From Burkholderiales bacterium PBB6 (GTDB lineage Bacteria; Pseudomonadota; Gammaproteobacteria; Burkholderiales; Burkholderiaceae_C), in the NCBI GenBank assembly GCA_002255925.1, contig NKIH01000005.1, positions 1 through 64,000 of the forward strand: a DNA stretch of 64,000 bases, in the 5' to 3' direction. How positions within the stretch are numbered: the stretch's first letter is position 1; the number at the start of each line of letters is the position of its first letter. The translations under genes and the position numbers were made by a program. The notes below the pieces were generated by a model. It was not told the origin of the DNA and searched no databases. It was given only the letters and a program-made list of their open reading frames with translations. Shown piece after piece: positions 59,071 through 64,000 of this stretch.

Positions 59071-59213
59071 GGCAATCACCTTGGAACTGGATGGGTTGAC
59101 GGCTTGCAGCGGGCGGCAAGGCCGATCAAACATCTGTATCGGCCGGTAACGACAACTCTTGAGCCCTGGGGCCATGCCCGCGTGCATGGCCTTGGCAGTT
59201 GGCGAAGAAGACA

Positions 59214-60713
59214 TCAATCCGTCGCCAGCGACACGCACGCGCCGTCGAGGCCCGGATGCCGGAACTGGTAGCCGGTTGAGAGCGCGGCCGCAGGGGTGAC
59301 CGCCTGACCTTCGAGCATCAGCGACAGCATCTCGCCGCCCAGCCAGCGCAGCGGGGCCGCCGGCACACGCAGCCAGGCGCGGCGGCCGTAAGCGGCAGCG
59401 AGCGAGGTGGCAAACGTCTGCTGGGTGGGGCACTGCGGCGCGACGGCATTGACGGCACCGGTGAGCGCGCTGGTGCTCAGGCTGTGGCGGATGAGGCCGA
59501 CGGCGTCGTCCAGGTGCAACCATGGCGCTGGCTGGCGGCCCGTGCCCAGAATCGCGGCGAAGCCCAGCCGCGCCGCGAATGCCTGCAGGGGCCAGGCGCC
59601 GTCGCCCCGGCCCAGCACCACGCCCAGGCGCAAGCGCACCACGCGCACGCCGAGGCCCTCGGCGCGGCACGCCTCATGTTCCACGGCGATGCACAGGTCT
59701 GAGCCGAACTGCCCGGGGCGCGGTGGCGCCGTTTCGTCGAGCGGCACCGCACCTGCGCCGCTCATCGATGCCTGCTGCTCAGGCACGCCATACCAACCAA
59801 CGGCCGAGGCGGCCACGAAGGTCGTCGGGCGCCGCTGAAGCCGGCGCATCAACGCCACCAGTGCGGTGGTGAGCTGCACGCGGCTGTTGATCAAGGTCTG
59901 CCGGCGCGAGGGGGTCCACGGCAGGCCGAGCACGCGTGCACCGGCCAGGTGGACGATCGCGTCGATCCGGGTCTCGGCGGGGATGGTGTCGAGGTGGTCG
60001 ATCACCGTCACCTCAGGGCCGAGCAGGCCGCGTGCGCTCAGCAGGTCTCTTGAGAGCACGAACACGCGCCGTCCGTCGCGCACCAGGCTGGCCACCAGCG
60101 CGCGGCCGACGAAGCCGGTGCCGCCAGTGACGAGCACCGTGGGTCGTGCATCGGCCGGCAGGGGCATCACGCCGGAAGCGGCGCGCAGCCGGGCGCGAGC
60201 GGCGGCCTCGGCGGCCGGGGCCCGCGTGGCCCGCAAGGCCAGCACGTTGCGCACCGACCAGGCGAACACGCCCAAGGCGAAAGCGGTGAAGACCCACGAG
60301 ACAGGTCCGCGCGACACCAGCACCAGCGCCGTGGGCTCTTGCACCCAGTCGGCCAGCACCGGCGTCACCAGACAGAGAAAGGCACCGTACATCGCGGTGA
60401 GCACGGTGTGCAGCAGGCGCTCCAGCGGAGGCAGGCGGCGCGTGCGGTCTTCTTCGAGGAAATCGGCGAGCGTGATCACCAGCTCAGCCACCAGCAGCGC
60501 GCCCAGCACCAGCGCCCACGCGCCGTGGCACTCCAGCCAGGCCACCACGATGAAGACGACCGCGTAGATGGCCTCGCGCGCCGCATGCAGCGCAAGCTCG
60601 TAACGGGCACCGAAGCGCTGCGGCAGACGGGCCTCCAGCTCGTGGTGCCAGAGATTGTCGAAGGCGCCGAGCAGGGCCTGCGTGGTGAGAACGAGGATCA
60701 GGGTGAGGGACAT
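59214..60713 (-). CDS. TIGR01777-type epimerase with N-terminal four-helix membrane domain
   Basis: A 499-residue fusion. Residues 1-165 are a membrane domain with about four helices (LILVLTTQALLGAFDNLWHHELEARLP region, AVVFIVVAWLE, ALVLGALLVAELVITL, AFALGVFAWSV). Residues about 190-499 are an extended SDR of the SDR39U1/YfcH type: VLVTGGTGFVGRALVASLVRDG, IVHLAGARVLGLPWT, AVGWYG, a DUF1731 tail with GGEMLSLMLEGQAVTP. Substrate unknown; the membrane part suggests a lipid-like or membrane-linked substrate. It follows the DUF4166 gene on the same strand by 23 bases. Confidence 0.88.
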   Translation of the reverse strand: MSLTLILVLTTQALLGAFDNLWHHELEARLPQRFGARYELALHAAREAIYAVVFIVVAWLECHGAWALVLGALLVAELVITLADFLEEDRTRRLPPLERLLHTVLTAMYGAFLCLVTPVLADWVQEPTALVLVSRGPVSWVFTAFALGVFAWSVRNVLALRATRAPAAEAAARARLRAASGVMPLPADARPTVLVTGGTGFVGRALVASLVRDGRRVFVLSRDLLSARGLLGPEVTVIDHLDTIPAETRIDAIVHLAGARVLGLPWTPSRRQTLINSRVQLTTALVALMRRLQRRPTTFVAASAVGWYGVPEQQASMSGAGAVPLDETAPPRPGQFGSDLCIAVEHEACRAEGLGVRVVRLRLGVVLGRGDGAWPLQAFAARLGFAAILGTGRQPAPWLHLDDAVGLIRHSLSTSALTGAVNAVAPQCPTQQTFATSLAAAYGRRAWLRVPAAPLRWLGGEMLSLMLEGQAVTPAAALSTGYQFRHPGLDGACVSLATD

Positions 60714-60736
60714 CTTGATGGCTCCAAGGTGAATGT

Positions 60737-61420
60737 TCAGATGCGACTTCCGCCGCCGTCACAGGCGGGTGGATCGACGAAGTCGCCGGTTTGATGGAAG
60801 GTGCGGCCCCAGAGCGGGTGGTCCATCGTCAGCGTGAAGCGGAAGCTGCCGGCGCCGAGGTCGGTGTGGGTGACCCGGCAGATGCCGGGCGTGAGGAACG
60901 CCGGAACCACGAAGCGGCGGCCACCGAGCACCAGCTCGTAGCGACGGCTCTCGAACACCAGGGCGCCGTCCTGCTCGAACACGGCCAGCGCCATGCCGAG
61001 GCCACCGTCGGTGCGCTCGAACAGCATGCCGTCGGGGCCTAGCTCCTTCGTCGATCGGACCAGCGAGGCCTCGCGGCCCGGCGCTTCGAAATGCCGCTCC
61101 CAGATCACACCGCCGTGGCCGTCGTCGCTGACCCGGACCACGGCCGGCACGTCATGGGCACGCATGGCGGTCAGCGGCGCGCCCACGAGGCGCGACAGGG
61201 CCGCGAAGCACAGGCCCACCCACGAGCATTCCAGCTTCGCCATCCGGCCCTCGTAAACCGCGTCTGCATGGCGGACCGCAAACCGGTGGCGCACGGCAGC
61301 CGGAAGACGGAACCACGCGGCGTCGCCCATCAGCGCGCGGATGTCGAGCGGCGCTGCCGCATCGGCGGCGGTGGCATGTGCATGGGCCTGCGCGGGCAAG
61401 GTGGGTGAGAGGAGCGGCAT
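60737..61420 (-). CDS. DUF4166-family protein
   Basis: A 227-residue soluble protein matching DUF4166: LMGDAAWFRLPAAVRHRFAV, YEGRMAKLECSW, GGVIWERHFE, and a C-terminal beta region ending FRFTLTMDHPLWGRTFHQTG. DUF4166 domains are often next to, or fused with, TIGR01777-type epimerases; here they are neighbours 23 bases apart. Function unknown. ATG 61420 was chosen; the reading frame continues upstream through sequence with poor codon use. Divergent from the histidine kinase gene by 166 bases. Confidence 0.82.
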   Translation of the reverse strand: MPLLSPTLPAQAHAHATAADAAAPLDIRALMGDAAWFRLPAAVRHRFAVRHADAVYEGRMAKLECSWVGLCFAALSRLVGAPLTAMRAHDVPAVVRVSDDGHGGVIWERHFEAPGREASLVRSTKELGPDGMLFERTDGGLGMALAVFEQDGALVFESRRYELVLGGRRFVVPAFLTPGICRVTHTDLGAGSFRFTLTMDHPLWGRTFHQTGDFVDPPACDGGGSRI

Positions 61421-61586
61421 GGTGGCGATGGCGGTGAGTCCGGGGATGCCTCTCTCATCGCAGGTTCCAGGCCCGGCGCCTGAACGTTGCCAAGCCCTTG
61501 ATTTCATTGGGAAACCAGTCGTGACCTGCATACGCCGGATACAGGTATTTCCGGCCACCTGTCAACGTCGTATACAGTTCCCGCCA

Positions 61587-63404
61587 ATGCTTCTCCACGC
61601 CGTGCTTGCCTTCGCGCTGTTCGAGACGCTCGCTCTGGCGGTCGTGCTCAGCGTGTGGGCGGACCGTGTCGCGGGTGCCCGACTGCTGGTGACCTTCCTC
61701 CTGGGGGTGGGCGTCTGGGTCGTGGGCAACGAGCTGCCCAACTGGGTCGGGCCGCAGGTCGAGCGGCTCTCGATCGCGCTGATCTCCACGGCGCCGGTGG
61801 TCTCCGCGGTCTTCGTGCACTTCTGCGTGGTGTTCTGCCGCGTGCCTGTCTCCCGATCAGCGGTTGCAGCGGCGTATGCGCTGGGCGCTGTTTCCACGGG
61901 TCTCGCCTGGGTGCGCTCACCGGGCTACCTGATCAATGCGCCGCACTTCGGCTGGGTGGCCGTGCCGACCACCGTGGGTCTGATCGCCAGCGTGGCCTGG
62001 GTCGTGCTGGGCATCGCAGGCATCGCCGTGCTGCTGCATGCGTTCCTGCGCGCTCGCGAGCCCGATCGCAGCCAGATCGCGGCCGTCACGGCCTCGTGCG
62101 TCTGGGGCGCGCTGTGCCTGACCGGCTACCTGATGGCGGCCCTGCAATTGCCGATGACGCCGTGGCCCTTGTTCGGGCTGCCGGCCTACCTGCTGATCCT
62201 GGTCTACGGCATCCTGCGCTACCGCGTGTTCGTGGTGAACGCCTGGGCGCGCCGAGCGCTGGCGTGGACGCTGCTGCTGGCGCTTGGCCTGGTCGTTGTG
62301 GCGCTGCTGCCGCTGCTGCCCTTGCCGTTTGAATCGCGCTGGCTCGGCGGGCTGGCGGTGGCGGCGGCATGCCTGGCCTTGAACGGGCCGGTGCGCCGGG
62401 TTGCCGAGCGTTTGATCTTCCCGGGCGGCGAGGTGTCGGCGAGCGATCTGGCCCACTGGCGTGAGGCCTTGCAGCCCGCCGAAACACCGGACGAGCTCGC
62501 GCGCCTCGCCAGCCAGCTGATCGGCACACGCGTCGGGCTGGAGGTGAGCGTGGCGATCGGTGAGCCCACCGTCTCAACGCTGAGCGCCACCGGCGATGCC
62601 GCGCCTGCGCTGCATTGCCTGCGCGGGCCCGCCAGCTGGCGGTGCGAACTGCGCGGCTGGGACGCCGCACCGCCCGGCCCCCGGCAGGCTGCCGAGATGT
62701 TCGGCACCGTGCTGGCTGATGCCGCCGCACGCGTGGAACAGCTCGCCGCACTGTCGGCGCGCGAGCGCGAACGCCAGCTGCAGGCCCGACTCGCCGAACT
62801 CGGCTCGCTGGCGGCCACCGTGGCACATGACATCCGCAATCCACTGAACATCATCGCGATGGCCGTGGCCGGCACCCCCACCGAAACGCGGCGCGAGGTG
62901 GCCGAGCAAGTCGGGCGCATCTCGCACCTGACGTCCGACCTGCTCGACTACGCCAAGCCCTGGAAGATCACGCCGACGCGCATCGACCTGGGCGCACGCG
63001 TCCGCGCACTCGCCCTGCGCTGGCCCGCCGTTGAGCTCGGCCCGGGGCTGGATGCGCCTTTGTGGATCGTGGCCGATGGTCGTCGTGTCGACCAGGCTCT
63101 CACCAACTTGCTCGAGAACGCGAACGCGTCGACGGCGGTGCATGTCTTCATCGATGCGGACCAGGGCTCGGCCGAATCGCCGGGCACTGTTCGCCTGCAC
63201 GTGTGTGACGACGGCCCTGGCGTGCCAGACGAGATTCGGGCCCGCCTGTTTGAGCCCTTCGCCTCGCGCAGCCCGGGTGGCACGGGGCTGGGCCTGGCGA
63301 TCGTCGCGCGCATCCTGGCAGCCCATGGCGGCACCGCAGCGCTGACGGCGCGTGCGCCCTGGTCCACCTGCTTCACGCTCACCTTCCCCGCCCCCTCGCC
63401 ATGA
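61587..63404 (+). CDS. Multi-helix sensor histidine kinase
   Basis: A 605-residue kinase. Residues 1-260 are seven to eight transmembrane helices (start MLLHAVLAFALFETLALAVVL), reminiscent of 7TM sensor kinases with an N-terminal histidine-kinase 7TM region. The C-terminal half has the HisKA phosphoacceptor H414 in ATVAHDIRNPLNII, then N-box NLLENANAS, and G1/G2 motifs VCDDGPGVP and GGTGLGLAIVARIL. A roughly 150-residue linker resembles a weak GAF. The stop overlaps the start of the sigma-54 response regulator by 4 bases (ATGA), so the two form one system. The signal is unknown. Confidence 0.9.
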   Translation: MLLHAVLAFALFETLALAVVLSVWADRVAGARLLVTFLLGVGVWVVGNELPNWVGPQVERLSIALISTAPVVSAVFVHFCVVFCRVPVSRSAVAAAYALGAVSTGLAWVRSPGYLINAPHFGWVAVPTTVGLIASVAWVVLGIAGIAVLLHAFLRAREPDRSQIAAVTASCVWGALCLTGYLMAALQLPMTPWPLFGLPAYLLILVYGILRYRVFVVNAWARRALAWTLLLALGLVVVALLPLLPLPFESRWLGGLAVAAACLALNGPVRRVAERLIFPGGEVSASDLAHWREALQPAETPDELARLASQLIGTRVGLEVSVAIGEPTVSTLSATGDAAPALHCLRGPASWRCELRGWDAAPPGPRQAAEMFGTVLADAAARVEQLAALSARERERQLQARLAELGSLAATVAHDIRNPLNIIAMAVAGTPTETRREVAEQVGRISHLTSDLLDYAKPWKITPTRIDLGARVRALALRWPAVELGPGLDAPLWIVADGRRVDQALTNLLENANASTAVHVFIDADQGSAESPGTVRLHVCDDGPGVPDEIRARLFEPFASRSPGGTGLGLAIVARILAAHGGTAALTARAPWSTCFTLTFPAPSP

Positions 63405-64000
63405 CCGCCGCCCCACCCGCGACCGCGCCTGATCCGTCCGCCACCGAGACCGGGGATCTCCTGCTCGTCGACGACGAGCCCGCCTTTCAGCGCCTCGGTG
63501 GCAACTACCTGCGGGGTCTGGGCCACGTGGTCACGGTGGCCGGTGACGGCGAACAGGCCTGGGCCGCGTTCGAGCGCCGCCGGCCTGAGCTGGTGCTGCT
63601 GGACCTGGCCATGCCGCCGACCATGGACCCCGAGGCCGGCCTGGCGCTGATCACGCGCTTTGCTGCCGTGCCGGTCGTCGTGCTGACCGGGCATGGCGAC
63701 CATGAGTTGGCGCTCCGCGCCATCGAGGCCGGTGCGTGGGACTTCCTCACCAAGCCGATGGACCCCGACATGCTGCGCGTCGTCATCGCGCGGGCGCTGC
63801 GCAAGAGCCGGCTTGATGCCGAGGTGCGCAGGCTGCGTGCGGCAGCGTCGGTCGACGACCTCGGCATGGTCGGCCAGAGCGCCGCCATCAACGGGCTGCG
63901 GGCGATGGTGCGGCGCGTCGGGCCGACGCAGGTCAGCGTGCTCGTGCTTGGCCCCACCGGCACGGGCAAAGAGCTGGTTGCGCGGGCATTGCACGCCTGC
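63401..64000 (+). CDS. NtrC-family sigma-54 response regulator, partial (right edge)
   Basis: The open frame runs off the window after 200 codons. The receiver domain (about residues 20-130) carries the acidic pair of LLLVDDEPAF, phospho-acceptor D68 (LLDLAMPP), and K118 (FLTKPMDPD). The AAA+ domain begins at about residue 155, with Walker A G184-P-T-G-T-G-K190-E; the first positions differ from the usual GESGTGKE. The receiver loop LAMPPTMDPEAGLALI vaguely resembles PrsR of PEP-CTERM systems, but the evidence is weak. It is coupled to the kinase gene upstream. Confidence 0.9.
   Translation, partial: MTAAPPATAPDPSATETGDLLLVDDEPAFQRLGGNYLRGLGHVVTVAGDGEQAWAAFERRRPELVLLDLAMPPTMDPEAGLALITRFAAVPVVVLTGHGDHELALRAIEAGAWDFLTKPMDPDMLRVVIARALRKSRLDAEVRRLRAAASVDDLGMVGQSAAINGLRAMVRRVGPTQVSVLVLGPTGTGKELVARALHAC

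Noticed and set aside
1-64000. CRISPR arrays, tRNA or rRNA genes, riboswitches and prophage genes
   Set aside because: I looked for regularly spaced repeats, tRNA-like cloverleafs and phage structural genes and saw none. A tRNAscan-SE and Infernal/Rfam run would be decisive.

Overview
The window is high-GC, densely packed bacterial DNA. Codon use, LysR/MarR/TetR-rich regulation, a persulfide dioxygenase-rhodanese fusion, czc-type metal efflux and many Gly/Cys-rich lipoproteins point to a betaproteobacterium of the order Burkholderiales, plausibly the Rubrivivax-Leptothrix-Roseateles group. That placement is inference; no rRNA, tRNA or housekeeping marker is present. I saw no CRISPR array, prophage or replication origin.

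Region 1 (1-3110) is a chromosomal integron. A complete integron integrase gene (intI, + strand) has a promoter whose -10 hexamer lies inside a LexA-type box. To its left is an attI junction followed by four gene cassettes transcribed leftward, separated by three complete attC sites: an ORF-poor cassette, a small membrane-protein cassette, a second copy of the ORF-poor cassette, and a DUF6714-type cassette. The attC of the last cassette is cut in half by an IS3-type insertion sequence at the left edge.

Region 2 (3109-12700) is one leftward operon: TetR regulator, outer-membrane factor, periplasmic adaptor, RND pump, Tat-exported alpha/beta hydrolase, AraC regulator. Most joints are 4-base stop/start overlaps, and a 26-bp perfect palindrome sits ahead of it. 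Region 3 (12704-17514) holds an unrecognised protein coupled to a nitrilase-like hydrolase, a GFA-fold protein, a PACE-type efflux protein, a small secreted protein, an M14-like peptidase and a two-helix membrane protein. Region 4 (17559-22045) is a sulfide/persulfide module (PRF fusion plus two YeeE/YedE membrane proteins), then a MarR regulator divergent from a thioesterase, and a saccharopine-dehydrogenase-like reductase.

Region 5 (22389-36683) is rich in exported proteins: an S53 peptidase lipoprotein, a PDZ protein, a conserved small Cys protein, DUF3297 and YebC proteins, two tandem GH5 glycosidases, an Ig/DUF3500 lipoprotein followed by a HupE/UreJ-type permease, a metallo-beta-lactamase-fold protein that has lost its metal motif, an amidohydrolase lipoprotein and a LuxR regulator. 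Region 6 (36891-44779) has two paralogous COG3531-type DsbA proteins, a chemoreceptor, a LysR regulator and a large M60-like metallopeptidase lipoprotein.

Region 7 (44922-51782) is a czc-type heavy-metal RND operon (czcI, czcC, a separate His-rich membrane-anchored protein, czcB, czcA) ending in a clear terminator. Region 8 (51848-64000) has a SnoaL-like protein, an NADP-binding reductase divergent from a LysR regulator, a five-sensor GGDEF-EAL protein, an HDOD protein, a membrane-fused TIGR01777 epimerase with a DUF4166 protein, and a histidine kinase coupled to a sigma-54 response regulator that runs off the right edge.

The best candidates for something new are the integron's duplicated ORF-poor cassette, the DUF3500-HupE pair, the hypothetical-nitrilase pair, and the stand-alone HDHGEAP protein in the czc operon.
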